Positions 8,203 to 17,074 of a DNA stretch of 62,284 bases are shown piece by piece; positions within the stretch are counted from its first letter, which is position 1; each line of letters opens with the position of its first letter. The position numbers and the translations under genes are program-made. The stretch is from CAYUYV01 sp050331455 (GTDB taxonomy: Bacteria; Pseudomonadota; Alphaproteobacteria; JAJFIK01). The notes under the pieces were generated by a model that saw only the letters and a program-made list of their open reading frames with translations, searched no databases and had not been told where the DNA came from. Where the stretch lies: assembly GCA_050331455.1 (NCBI GenBank), contig JBHJGV010000022.1, forward strand, positions 1-62,284, given 5' to 3'.

Positions 8203-9285
8203 ATGGGCCACCCATATACGGGATCTTCGAACACGGGCGCCATCTGGTCTTCGGCTCCCTGGGCCAGGGCCACGTGCTCGGCGGCCGACGCGGCCGGCAC
8301 GCCGACACTCAGTGCCCGACCCGCGACCAAGGACGAATTGTTCAGTTACCTTCACATCATGCTCCTGATCCGCCGCTTCGAGGAGCGGGCGGGCCAGATG
8401 TACGGCATGGGTCTGATCGGCGGGTTCTGTCACCTCTATATCGGTCAGGAGGCGGTGGTGACCGGCATGCAGGCCGTCATTGAGCCCGGCGACCAGGTGA
8501 TCACGGGCTACCGGGACCACGGCCATATGCTGGCCTGCGGCATGGATCCCAAAGGCGTGATGGCCGAATTGACCGGCCGCGCCGGCGGCTATTCCCGGGG
8601 CAAGGGCGGCTCCATGCATATGTTCAGCCGGGAAAAGGCGTTTTTCGGCGGCCACGGGATCGTGGGCGCCCAGGTGCCGCTCGGCACGGGCCTCGCCTTT
8701 GCGAACAGGTATCAGGAAAACGGCCGCGTGTGCCTCGCTTATTTCGGCGATGGCGCCGCCAATCAGGGGCAGGTGTTCGAGGCCTTTAACATGGCCGCTC
8801 TGTGGAACCTTCCCGTGGTCTATGTCATTGAAAACAATCAGTATGCCATGGGTACGAGTGTGCAGCGCTCGTCCTCGGAAACCCATCTGTGCCGGCGCGG
8901 CGCGAGCTTCAACATTCCCGGTTTCGAAGTCGATGGCATGGACGTGCTGGCCGTGCGCGATGCCGGCCGCGAGGCCGTGGACCATGCCCGCTCCGGCAAG
9001 GGGCCGATCATCCTGGAGATGAAGACCTACCGCTATCGGGGGCACTCCATGTCCGACCCGGCCAAATACCGAACCCGCGAGGAGGTCCAGGACTTCCGGG
9101 AGCACCACGATCCTATTGAGCTAGCGCGCAAGCGGCTGATCTCGGAGGGCTGGGTCACCGAGGCCGACCTCAAAGGCATGGAGCGCACGATCCGCGCCCA
9201 GGTGGCCGAAGCGGCCGATTTCGCCCAGACCAGCCCTGAGCCCGACGCCGCCGAGCTGTACACGGATGTTCTCGTCGCGGGCTGA
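8203..9285 (+). CDS. pdhA: Pyruvate dehydrogenase E1 component, alpha subunit
   Basis: 360-residue thiamine-diphosphate enzyme subunit that decarboxylates pyruvate with PdhB in the first step of the pyruvate dehydrogenase complex. The TPP/Mg motif runs from Gly182-Asp183-Gly184 to Asn211-Asn212 (IENN). The region RRFEERAGQMYGMG and the loop TYRYRGHSMSDP are characteristic of alphaproteobacterial and mitochondrial-type E1 alpha. The first ~38 residues are low-complexity (Ser, Ala, Thr) and precede the conserved start near KDELFSYL; ATG 8203 has GAATAGGA immediately upstream. It is the first gene of a four-gene set (pdhA, pdhB, pdhC, lpd) on the + strand. Confidence 0.97.
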   Translation: MGHPYTGSSNTGAIWSSAPWARATCSAADAAGTPTLSARPATKDELFSYLHIMLLIRRFEERAGQMYGMGLIGGFCHLYIGQEAVVTGMQAVIEPGDQVITGYRDHGHMLACGMDPKGVMAELTGRAGGYSRGKGGSMHMFSREKAFFGGHGIVGAQVPLGTGLAFANRYQENGRVCLAYFGDGAANQGQVFEAFNMAALWNLPVVYVIENNQYAMGTSVQRSSSETHLCRRGASFNIPGFEVDGMDVLAVRDAGREAVDHARSGKGPIILEMKTYRYRGHSMSDPAKYRTREEVQDFREHHDPIELARKRLISEGWVTEADLKGMERTIRAQVAEAADFAQTSPEPDAAELYTDVLVAG

Positions 9286-9363
9286 ACCGCCCGCCCATCC
9301 GCATCCGCTGCCCGTCCTCTAATGCCCGGCATCCGCCGCACCCGCCCAGGAAGAGGCCCCGCA

Positions 9364-10800
9364 ATGCCCACCGAGATTCTCATGCCCGCCCTGTCCCCCA
9401 CCATGGAGGAGGGCACCCTGGCCAAATGGCATGTCAAGGAAGGCGACATGGTCAAGGCCGGCGACGTGATCGCCGAAATCGAAACCGACAAAGCCACCAT
9501 GGAAGTGGAAGCCGTCGACGAAGGGGTTGTCGGTCAAATCGTGGTGCCGGAAGGCACGGACAATGTGGCCGTGAATTCCGTGATCGCCCTTTTGATCGAG
9601 GAGGGCGAAGAGGTCGGCAAGATCGCCGTCAATGGCGGCCCTGCGCCGGCCCGCACACCGTCCGCCCCCGCGGTCCATTCCGCGCCGACACCGCCGCCTG
9701 CGGCGCGCATGACGGGCCAGAGCGAAGCCGCGCCCGAACCGCGCCCCGCCCCAACCGTGTCCACGCAAGGCGCGGTCCCCGGTGCTCCCCAGCCGGATTA
9801 TCCGGCCGGAACGCGCCTCGCACCCCAATCGGTGCGGGAGGCCCTGCGCGATGCCATGGCCGAGGAAATGCGCCGGGATCCCTCGGTCTTCGTCATGGGC
9901 GAGGAGGTCGCCTACTACCAGGGCGCCTATAAGGTGACCCAGGGCCTGCTCGACGAATTCGGCGACCGGCGCGTGGTGGACACGCCGATCACGGAACATG
10001 GCTTTGCCGGTCTCGGCGTCGGTGCGGCTTTCGGAGGCTTGAAGCCCATTGTCGAGTTCATGACCTTCAATTTCGCCATGCAGGCCATCGACCAGATCAT
10101 CAACTCGGCCGCCAAGACCCTTTACATGTCCGGCGGCCAGATGGGCTGCCCCATCGTGTTCCGCGGCCCCAACGGCGCGGCCGCCCGGGTCGGCGCCCAG
10201 CACAGCCAGGACTATTCCGCCTGGTACGCCCATGTTCCGGGCCTGAAGGTCCTCGCGCCCTGGAGCGCCGCCGACGCCAAGGGCCTCCTCAAGGCCGCGA
10301 TCCGGGATCCGAACCCGGTGATTTTCCTCGAGAACGAAATCCTCTATGGGCGCAGTTCCGATGTGCCTCAGCTTGACGATTTCGTCCTGCCCATCGGCAA
10401 GGCGGCCATCGTGCGTCCGGGAACGGACGTTACGCTGGTGGCCCACAGCCGGCCGGTCGATCACGCGCTGGAGGCGGCCGAGGCCCTGAGCGCCGACGGC
10501 ATCGAGGCCGAAGTGATCAATCTGCGCTCCTTGCGCCCCCTCGACATCGACACCGTGATTGCTTCCGTCGCCAAGACGAACCGGTGCGTCACCGTCGAAG
10601 AGGGCTGGGCGCCCTGCGGCATCGGCGCGGAAATTTCCGCCCGGCTCATGGAGTCAGCGTTCGATCATCTCGATGCGCCGGTTCTGCGCGTGAGCGCCAA
10701 GGACGTGCCTCTGCCCTACGCCGCCAATCTGGAAAAACGCGCCCTGCCCCAGGCCAAGGACGTGGTGGATGCGGTGCGATCGGTCACCTACACCCGCTGA
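9364..10800 (+). CDS. pdhB: Pyruvate dehydrogenase E1 beta subunit with fused lipoyl domain
   Basis: 478 residues. An N-terminal lipoyl domain (about residues 1-78, with the lipoylated Lys43 in IETDKATME) is joined by a Pro/Ala/Thr-rich linker (about 85-155) to the E1 beta transketolase-like domain (about 160-478; MGEEVAYYQGAYK, TPITEHGFAGLG, GAQHSQDY, and VTVEEGW near the end). The extra lipoyl domain on E1 beta is a well-known alphaproteobacterial trait. The ATG at 9364 has AGGAAGAGG upstream and starts at the lipoyl domain; an earlier in-frame start at 9322 would add 14 residues. It follows pdhA by 78 nt and precedes pdhC by 75 nt. Its lipoyl domain is nearly the same as that of pdhC. Confidence 0.97.
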   Translation: MPTEILMPALSPTMEEGTLAKWHVKEGDMVKAGDVIAEIETDKATMEVEAVDEGVVGQIVVPEGTDNVAVNSVIALLIEEGEEVGKIAVNGGPAPARTPSAPAVHSAPTPPPAARMTGQSEAAPEPRPAPTVSTQGAVPGAPQPDYPAGTRLAPQSVREALRDAMAEEMRRDPSVFVMGEEVAYYQGAYKVTQGLLDEFGDRRVVDTPITEHGFAGLGVGAAFGGLKPIVEFMTFNFAMQAIDQIINSAAKTLYMSGGQMGCPIVFRGPNGAAARVGAQHSQDYSAWYAHVPGLKVLAPWSAADAKGLLKAAIRDPNPVIFLENEILYGRSSDVPQLDDFVLPIGKAAIVRPGTDVTLVAHSRPVDHALEAAEALSADGIEAEVINLRSLRPLDIDTVIASVAKTNRCVTVEEGWAPCGIGAEISARLMESAFDHLDAPVLRVSAKDVPLPYAANLEKRALPQAKDVVDAVRSVTYTR

Positions 10801-10875
10801 TGCGCGGCGCGGCCGAACGGGCCCGGCTTTGGTCAGGGTCCGGACCGAACAAGATGACCATGAAGGATTGAAGCC

Positions 10876-12243
10876 ATGCCGATCCCCATTTTGATGCCCG
10901 CCCTCTCGCCGACCATGGAGGAAGGCACCCTCGCCAAATGGCACGTCAAGGAAGGCGACCCGGTCGCGCCCGGTGACGTGATCGCCGAAATCGAGACCGA
11001 CAAGGCAACCATGGAAGTCGAAGCCGTCGATGAGGGCACCGTGGGCAAGATCCTGGTGGCCGAGGGCACGGACGGCGTGAAGGTCAATACACCGATTTTG
11101 ATGCTGCTGGAGGAGGGCGAGAGCCCCGACGCGGCCCAGGCGTCAACGCCGGCCCAATCCGCGGCACCTGCGGAAACGCCTGCTCCGGCCGAAACGCCTG
11201 CTCCAACGCCTGCGCCCAAGGCGCCGCCGGCGGCGCAGGCACGGCCCCAGGCGCCTGTGGCCGCGGCAAGCCCGGCGGCCCCCGAGACCATGGGCGGCGG
11301 GCGCGTGTTGGCCAGCCCCCTGGCGCGGCGTATCGCTTCCCAGGCCAATCTTCCCCTGGCGGCCATTCTCGGCACCGGCCCCAATGGGCGCATCGTGAAA
11401 AAGGACGTTGAAGCGGCCCTCGCCGGCGGCGCGTCCGTCGCCGGTCAGGCCCAGGCGGTGGGTCAGGTCATCCAGATGCCCCAAGCCGCGCCGGCGGCGG
11501 CGACGGCCCCGCTGCCGAGCGGCAACGAGCCCATCGCGATCCAGGGCGAAGGCGAGGACGTCAAGCTGTCCAATATGCGCAAGACCATCGCCCGGCGCCT
11601 CACGGAGGCCAAGCGCGATGTGCCGCACTACTATCTGACCATCGACTGCCTGCTCGACGAACTGCTCCGGGTGCGCAAGCGCATCAATGACCGGGCCGGC
11701 GAGGCCTCCGACGGCGTCAAGATCTCCGTCAACGACTTTGTGATCCGGGCCTCGGCCAAGGCGCTGATGGCCGTGCCGGACGTGCGCACCTCCTGGGCCG
11801 GCGACCGGATGTTCCGTCACCAGAATGCCGATGTGGGCATGGCGGTGGCCATTGAAGGCGGGCTGATTACGCCGATCATCCGGGCGGCCCAGAACAAGGG
11901 CCTTGCCGACATTGCCCGCGAGGCGAAGTCCATGGCCGAACGGGCCCGGGACAAGAAGCTGAAGCCGGAGGATTATGAAGGCGGCAGTTTCTCGATCTCC
12001 AATCTGGGGATGTTCGGTATTCGTCAGTTCACGGCCGTCATCAACCCGCCCCACAGCGCCATCCTAGCCGTCGGTGCCGGCGAGGCGCGGCCCGTTGTGC
12101 GGGCGGACGGGACGCTGGGGGTTGCCACGGTGATGACCTGTACCCTGTCCTGCAACCACCGGGTGATCGACGGTGCCGTCGGCGCGCAATTCCTCAAAGT
12201 GTTCAAAGGCTTCATCGAGGATCCGGCGACCATGCTCGCCTGA
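10876..12243 (+). CDS. pdhC: Dihydrolipoamide acetyltransferase (E2 of pyruvate dehydrogenase)
   Basis: 455 residues. Lipoyl domain (1-78, Lys43 in IETDKATME), then an Ala/Pro-rich linker with a repeated PAETPAP pattern (about 85-140), a peripheral subunit-binding domain (about 142-182; ASPLARRIASQANL then GPNGRIVKKDVEAAL), a second Ala/Pro-rich linker, and the catalytic acetyltransferase core (about 220-455). His428 in CNHRVIDGA is the expected catalytic histidine, and Asp432 completes the HxxxD signature. E2 forms the core to which E1 and E3 bind and passes the acetyl group to CoA. The start has GGATTGA upstream. Confidence 0.97.
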   Translation: MPIPILMPALSPTMEEGTLAKWHVKEGDPVAPGDVIAEIETDKATMEVEAVDEGTVGKILVAEGTDGVKVNTPILMLLEEGESPDAAQASTPAQSAAPAETPAPAETPAPTPAPKAPPAAQARPQAPVAAASPAAPETMGGGRVLASPLARRIASQANLPLAAILGTGPNGRIVKKDVEAALAGGASVAGQAQAVGQVIQMPQAAPAAATAPLPSGNEPIAIQGEGEDVKLSNMRKTIARRLTEAKRDVPHYYLTIDCLLDELLRVRKRINDRAGEASDGVKISVNDFVIRASAKALMAVPDVRTSWAGDRMFRHQNADVGMAVAIEGGLITPIIRAAQNKGLADIAREAKSMAERARDKKLKPEDYEGGSFSISNLGMFGIRQFTAVINPPHSAILAVGAGEARPVVRADGTLGVATVMTCTLSCNHRVIDGAVGAQFLKVFKGFIEDPATMLA

Positions 12244-12335
12244 TGGCGGCATCGGGCCGACGCAATCAGAACAAATCGGACTGCCGTCGCCCGCTTGGCC
12301 CGGCCGGTTCGCATGGGACTTTGCAGGAGGACACG

Positions 12336-13742
12336 ATGGGTGAGCCGTCTCAACGCTTTGACGTGGTCGTAGTGGGCTCGGGGCCCGGTGGCTATGTGGC
12401 GGCCATCCGCTGCGCCCAGCTTGGACTGTCGACGGCCATTGTGGAGCGCGAGCACCTGGGCGGGATCTGCCTCAACTGGGGCTGCATTCCGACCAAGGCG
12501 CTGCTGCGCTCCTCGGAGGTCTTCCACATGCTCCAGCATTTGGGGGACTACGGGTTTTCCGCCGACAATGTGCGCTTCGATCTGGAAAAGGTGGTCGCGC
12601 GCTCCCGCGCCATCGCCAAGCGCCTGTCCGACGGTGTCCGCTTCCTGATGAAAAAGAACAAGATCACCGTCATCGACGGCATGGGCCGCCTTGCCGGACC
12701 GGGCCAGGTCGCGGTCGGTGGCCGGGACGGGGAGAGTCTTTACGGGGCCGGCGCGATCATCCTGGCCACGGGCGCAAGGGCGCGCACCCTTCCGGGGCTC
12801 GAGCCCGACGGGCGGCTGATCTGGACCTACAAGGACGCCATGGTGCCCGCCGAGATGCCCGGCTCTCTGCTGGTCGTGGGATCGGGCGCCATCGGCATCG
12901 AGTTCGCCAGCTTCTACCGGACCATGGGCGCCGAGGTGACGGTCGTGGAGGTCATGGACCGGATTCTGCCCGGCGAGGATGCGGAGGTCTCCGCCTTCGC
13001 CCGGAAGGCCTTTGAAAAGCAGGGCATGACGATCAAAACGGAGACCACGGTCACCGGCCTAGAGAAGGGCGAAGACCAGGTGAGCGCCACACTGACGGAC
13101 AAGGCCGGCAGGGCCCAGACCTTGACCGCCGATCGGGTCATCCTGGCCGTCGGCATCGCGGGCAATGTGGAAGGCATCGGCCTGGAGGAGGCGGGCATCG
13201 CCGTCGAGCGCGGCCATGTGGTGATCAACGACCATTGCGAAACGGGCGTGCCGGGCGTCTACGCCATCGGCGATCTCGTGGGCCCGCCCTGGCTCGCCCA
13301 CAAAGCCTCCCATGAGGGTGTGATGGTGGCCGAACGGATCGCCGGGAACACCCATGTCCACCCCCTGAACACCGCGGGTATTCCGGGCTGCACCTATTGC
13401 ATGCCCCAGGTGGCGAGTGTCGGGCTGACCGAGGCCAGGGCGAAGGAGCTGGGCCATGAGGTGCGGGTCGGGCGCTTTCCCTATGTGGGCAACGGCAAGG
13501 CCATCGCCCTCGGTGAGCCCGAGGGCTTCGTCAAGACCGTGTTCGACGCCAAATCCGGTGAGCTTCTGGGGGCGCATATGATCGGTGCGGAAGTGACCGA
13601 ACTCATCCAGGGCTATGGCATCGCCAAGACGCTCGAGTCGACCGAGGCGGAGCTCATGGAGACCGTCTTTCCCCATCCGACCCTGTCGGAAATGATGCAT
13701 GAGAGCGAGCTCGACGCTTACGGACGGGCGCTCCACTTCTGA
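12336..13742 (+). CDS. lpd: Dihydrolipoyl dehydrogenase (E3)
   Basis: 468-residue flavoprotein that reoxidises dihydrolipoamide with NAD+. FAD loop VVVGSGPGGY (residues 11-20), redox disulfide Cys45-x4-Cys50 (GGICLNWGC), NAD loop VVGSGAIGIEFA, second FAD site GVYAIGDL, and the C-terminal His-Glu pair in VFPHPTLSEMMHE. The ATG at 12336 is preceded by AGGAGG with ideal spacing, so the 31 extra codons open upstream are not coding. It lies 92 nt after pdhC, and a hairpin (13757-13785) follows, probably ending the pdh transcript. Confidence 0.97.
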   Translation: MGEPSQRFDVVVVGSGPGGYVAAIRCAQLGLSTAIVEREHLGGICLNWGCIPTKALLRSSEVFHMLQHLGDYGFSADNVRFDLEKVVARSRAIAKRLSDGVRFLMKKNKITVIDGMGRLAGPGQVAVGGRDGESLYGAGAIILATGARARTLPGLEPDGRLIWTYKDAMVPAEMPGSLLVVGSGAIGIEFASFYRTMGAEVTVVEVMDRILPGEDAEVSAFARKAFEKQGMTIKTETTVTGLEKGEDQVSATLTDKAGRAQTLTADRVILAVGIAGNVEGIGLEEAGIAVERGHVVINDHCETGVPGVYAIGDLVGPPWLAHKASHEGVMVAERIAGNTHVHPLNTAGIPGCTYCMPQVASVGLTEARAKELGHEVRVGRFPYVGNGKAIALGEPEGFVKTVFDAKSGELLGAHMIGAEVTELIQGYGIAKTLESTEAELMETVFPHPTLSEMMHESELDAYGRALHF

Positions 13743-13756
13743 ACCGGACATGACAA

Positions 13757-13785
13757 AACCCGCCTCGATGATCGGGGCGGGTTTC
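13757..13785. terminator. Hairpin after lpd, candidate bidirectional terminator
   Basis: Nine-base-pair stem AAACCCGCC / GGCGGGTTT around an 11-nt loop, 14 nt after the lpd stop and just before the end of the convergent gene at 13822. The AAA/TTT ends give a short T-run in both directions, which fits a shared terminator for two converging transcripts. Confidence 0.7.
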
Positions 13786-13821
13786 CTCAAAGACATGGCC
13801 GGGCAAGCCGGTGGGGTCGGA

Positions 13822-14331
13822 TCAGGACGCCTGGCGGAAGTCGAACATATCCGTCGGCTGACCGGTCTGCGGGTCCAATCGGATGGTGACATGCTTGGCT
13901 GCGCCGCTGTCCGTTTCGGCGGCGACAAGCTGAACCTGAAATTCGTGGCTGCCGGAGCGCTCGACCTTGACCGGACGGTTGGACCGGTCGCCGAGAAACA
14001 CCGTCTGCAAGGGGCCGAGATCATTGACCTTGCCGATGCGCACCTCGAACTGCGCGCCCGGGCTGCTCAGGCAGTTCCGCTTCACGATCGAATATTTGTA
14101 AGAGGCATCCTCGCTCATGAACGAGCTGGTGTCCTCGGAGCAGGTGCCGGCCATGCCGTCGGCGGCCGTATAGATGAGCATCATGGGAACGGCGATGCCC
14201 GTGACCAGGAACACCCACGCCAAACCGCGGCTGATCCCACGGGTCAAACCGACAAGGGCAACGACAAATCCCAACCAGAGGGCAGCGCTTGGCAACAGTG
14301 TTGTGGCACTCACGTGCAGAGTCTCAAACAC
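13822..14331 (-). CDS. Hypothetical membrane protein with two N-terminal helices
   Basis: 169 residues from a GTG at 14331, which is backed by AGGAAAGGG about 10 nt upstream. Two hydrophobic helices (about residues 8-30 and 35-52) are followed by a mostly beta-like region with two cysteines (GTCSEDTSS and NCLSSPG) that could form a disulfide outside the cytoplasm. I do not recognise the family. It converges with lpd and shares its terminator hairpin. The frame runs open to 14535, but the added part is rich in Arg, Pro and Gly and looks non-coding. Confidence 0.6.
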   Translation of the reverse strand: MFETLHVSATTLLPSAALWLGFVVALVGLTRGISRGLAWVFLVTGIAVPMMLIYTAADGMAGTCSEDTSSFMSEDASYKYSIVKRNCLSSPGAQFEVRIGKVNDLGPLQTVFLGDRSNRPVKVERSGSHEFQVQLVAAETDSGAAKHVTIRLDPQTGQPTDMFDFRQAS

Positions 14332-14679
14332 GATGTCCCAATCCCTTTCCTGTGGCCCCCCAACAGGGCCCCTATCATTTCTTTGGAGCGGTCTGCGTGT
14401 AGGCGGTGTGTTCGCCAACACCGCCAATCGCCAACCTCTCCAAGCTGACAGGATCACAGTGACACAAATGCCACGGTCAAGAAAGTAAATTTTGTCTCTC
14501 TGGTTTTTCAATGTGTTGTGGGATTGGGGGCACATTGCACCCCATCACCCGGTAGGTCGAGTCTTGACTCCGCCCGCGGCATCGGCGCGGCAGGCCCTTG
14601 GCTTGACGGTCGGGAAGCGGGTCACCATCGTCCTTTTACCGAAGCGCGCGCTTTCCCCAAAAATCCAAAGGAATTGGCC
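14332..14679. other. 348-bp divergent intergenic region before lipA
   Basis: Holds the start regions of the divergent membrane-protein gene and of lipA. A TTGACG hexamer at 14603-14608 is the best -35 candidate for lipA, but no good -10 can be paired with it. No other feature is seen. Confidence 0.3.
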
Positions 14680-15720
14680 ATGGTGACCATTCTCGACACG
14701 GTGAACGACCCCTCCCGCAGGCCGAAGGGCCACGGGACCGATGGGGGATCGGCCACCGGTGACGGGTCTTCGGGCGCGTCCGAGTCGCCGCGCCATCCGG
14801 AGAAACAGAATCGGCCGGACACGCCCGTGCAGCGCAAGCCGGACTGGATCCGCGTGAAGGCGCCGGTCACCCAGGGCTATAACGAGACCCGCAAGATCGT
14901 CCGCGAGCATGGACTTGTGACCGTCTGCGAGGAGGCGGGCTGCCCGAATATCGGGGAGTGCTGGGAAAAGAAGCACGCCACCATGATGATCATGGGGGAG
15001 ATCTGCACCCGCGCCTGCGCCTTCTGCAATGTGCGCACGGGCCTGCCCGAGGCGCTCGATCCGGCCGAGCCGGAAAATGTCGGCCGGGCCGTGGCCCAGC
15101 TCGGGCTGAGCCATGTGGTCATCACCAGTGTGGACCGGGACGACCTGGCCGATGGCGGGGCGGCCCATTTCGCCGCCGTGATCCGCGCCATTCGGGCCGC
15201 CGCGCCGGAGACGACCGTCGAGATCCTGACGCCCGATTTCCTGCGCAAGCCCGGTGCCCTCGACGTCGTGGTCGAGGCCCGGCCGGATGTCTTCAACCAC
15301 AATCTGGAAACCGTGCCCCGGCTCTATCTCTCCGTGCGGCCGGGCGCGCGCTATTACCACTCCATCCGCCTGCTCGACGAGGTGAAGCGGCTGGACCCGT
15401 CCATGTTCACGAAATCGGGCCTGATGGTGGGCCTCGGCGAAAGCCGGGAAGAAGTGATGCAGGTCATGGACGATCTGCGCTCGGCCGATGTGGATTTCCT
15501 GACCATCGGTCAGTATCTCCAGCCGACGCGCAAGCACCACGCCGTGATGGACTTCATCACGCCGGATGCCTTCCGGAGCTATGAGACCATTGCCTATGCC
15601 AAGGGGTTCCTGCTGGTGTCGGCCTCGCCGCTGACCCGCTCCTCCTACCATGCGGGGGAGGATTTCGAGCGTCTGCGGGCCGCCCGGAACGCCCAGCTTG
15701 CCCGATCGGGGGATGCATGA
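14680..15720 (+). CDS. lipA: Lipoyl synthase (radical SAM)
   Basis: 346-residue radical-SAM enzyme that inserts two sulfurs into protein-bound octanoyl groups, making the lipoyl cofactor used by PdhB and PdhC upstream. The auxiliary cluster cysteines are Cys83, Cys88 and Cys94 (CEEAGCPNIGEC), and the radical-SAM CxxxCxxC is Cys109, Cys113 and Cys116. The C-terminal block with LTRSSYHAGE supplies the conserved serine ligand (SSYHA). The N-terminal ~55 residues are low-complexity, rich in Gly, Ser and Pro. ATG 14680 has AAAGGAA upstream. The stop overlaps the next start (ATGA), so the RatA-like gene is translationally coupled. Confidence 0.97.
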   Translation: MVTILDTVNDPSRRPKGHGTDGGSATGDGSSGASESPRHPEKQNRPDTPVQRKPDWIRVKAPVTQGYNETRKIVREHGLVTVCEEAGCPNIGECWEKKHATMMIMGEICTRACAFCNVRTGLPEALDPAEPENVGRAVAQLGLSHVVITSVDRDDLADGGAAHFAAVIRAIRAAAPETTVEILTPDFLRKPGALDVVVEARPDVFNHNLETVPRLYLSVRPGARYYHSIRLLDEVKRLDPSMFTKSGLMVGLGESREEVMQVMDDLRSADVDFLTIGQYLQPTRKHHAVMDFITPDAFRSYETIAYAKGFLLVSASPLTRSSYHAGEDFERLRAARNAQLARSGDA

Positions 15721-16181
15721 CCGTTCACAATCAGCGCCGCCGTCTGCCCTACAAGCCCGATGATATTCTCGAGCTTGTTGCGGATATTGAGAAGTATCCG
15801 GAGTTTCTGCCCTGGTGCAATCGGGTGATCGTCCGCAGCCGGACCAAAGATGATCAGGGCCGGGAGATCGTCACCGCGGACCTCAATGCCCGGTTCAAGG
15901 TGGTGCAGGAAAGCTTCAAGAGCCGGGTGCGGACCGACCGGGCCGGCCGGCGGATCGACATCGATTACATCGACGGCCCGTTCAAACATCTGGAGAACCG
16001 CTGGCTGTTCGAGGAAAACCCGGACGGCACCTGCACGGTGGATTTCCATATCGAATTTGAGTTCCGCAACAAGGCGCTGCAACTCCTGATCAGTTCGGTC
16101 TTCGGCGAGGCCGTGCGCCGCATGGTCGGCGCCTTCGACGCCCGCGCCCACGACCTCCACCGGCGCGGTCTCATGTCTTGA
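15717..16181 (+). CDS. RatA/Coq10-family START-like protein
   Basis: 154 residues of the polyketide-cyclase/START superfamily. The opening LPYKPDDILELVADIEKYPEF and WCN are typical of the RatA/Coq10 group. Proteins of this group bind lipids such as ubiquinone (Coq10) or, in E. coli, were reported to affect ribosome association (RatA); which role applies here is open. The ATG overlaps the lipA stop, and lipA-ratA is a conserved order in alphaproteobacteria. The conserved gene order ends here: the AT-rich island begins within about 70 bp downstream. Confidence 0.9.
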   Translation: MTVHNQRRRLPYKPDDILELVADIEKYPEFLPWCNRVIVRSRTKDDQGREIVTADLNARFKVVQESFKSRVRTDRAGRRIDIDYIDGPFKHLENRWLFEENPDGTCTVDFHIEFEFRNKALQLLISSVFGEAVRRMVGAFDARAHDLHRRGLMS

Positions 16182-16294
16182 GGGCGGGGGTGCTCATTTT
16201 GCTGCGCTTGTCGCCTTTGCTGCAAGGATCACGACGGTCTAGTCAGTCTTCGAACTTCGATGACATACGGAGTTATGATCGTGAGGGTATCAAT

Positions 16295-17074
16295 GTGACA
16301 AAGATTAGAGAGCCACTGGCGGACATTTATAATTTAAATTCGCCCGTTCAATATCTGACCGAATTGCAAAAACTGAAGTATAATCAGCCGAACTATATTG
16401 TATCCGCATTCCAATATTATTTGAAAAATAGTGTGTTTCTTGAAAGTAAGGGGAATATCACAGTAATCGACTTTGCGTGCGGTTACGGAGTTTTCGGCGC
16501 TTTAATCAGGAAATTCGATCAAATCGAGCACATGTTCAAATATTACATCGATGGCTATGACATAAGTGACTTGGGCAATTGTGATCCGATAAAGGGTAGG
16601 ATTGAAATTATTGGTGTTGATGTCGCTGACAAAGCTTTGCACTTCGCACTTGAAAATGGCTTCATTGATTACGCGATTTGTCACGATTTCACATCAAAAG
16701 ATAATGACATTAAAATATTGAATGTCGACAAAATTCATGAGGCAGATATTATTATCGAGACTGGTTCGCCACCGCAAATTTTTCTCGACTGCCTGCCAGG
16801 GATTTTATCCCGTTTTGACCGTATGAAGCTTCCGGATATATTACTTGGTCCACGTTCTGATTTTGACTTGGAAAAAATATGGATTTATCTTTGTGGTCTG
16901 GGTTATTCCATTCAAGAGTATGACTCGATAAATTATCCTTTTAGAGCTTTTGAAAGTGATTTCGAGCGAGACGCCGTCCGAGAGCATGTGAGAAAAAACT
17001 CTTTTGATGAAAGAAACGTTTTTGATGAGAATGGATATCTATTTAAAATTTATCTTTGCCAATTTAAGGCATAA
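16295..17074 (+). CDS. AT-rich SAM-dependent methyltransferase-like gene
   Basis: 259 residues from a GTG at 16295 with GAGGG about 10 nt upstream. The motif VIDFACGYGVFGALI (motif I of class I SAM methyltransferases) is followed by YYIDGYDIS and IIGVDVADKAL, which suit the SAM-binding fold, although the later sequence does not match a family I recognise well. Base composition drops sharply relative to all upstream genes, with AT-rich codons (AAA, ATT, TAT) throughout, so this was almost certainly acquired from elsewhere. The open frame continues upstream to 16178 into the GC-rich end of the RatA-like gene; that part is a by-product of the junction. Such genes are frequent in polysaccharide loci, consistent with the Gfo/Idh genes nearby. 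Confidence 0.65.
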   Translation: MTKIREPLADIYNLNSPVQYLTELQKLKYNQPNYIVSAFQYYLKNSVFLESKGNITVIDFACGYGVFGALIRKFDQIEHMFKYYIDGYDISDLGNCDPIKGRIEIIGVDVADKALHFALENGFIDYAICHDFTSKDNDIKILNVDKIHEADIIIETGSPPQIFLDCLPGILSRFDRMKLPDILLGPRSDFDLEKIWIYLCGLGYSIQEYDSINYPFRAFESDFERDAVREHVRKNSFDERNVFDENGYLFKIYLCQFKA

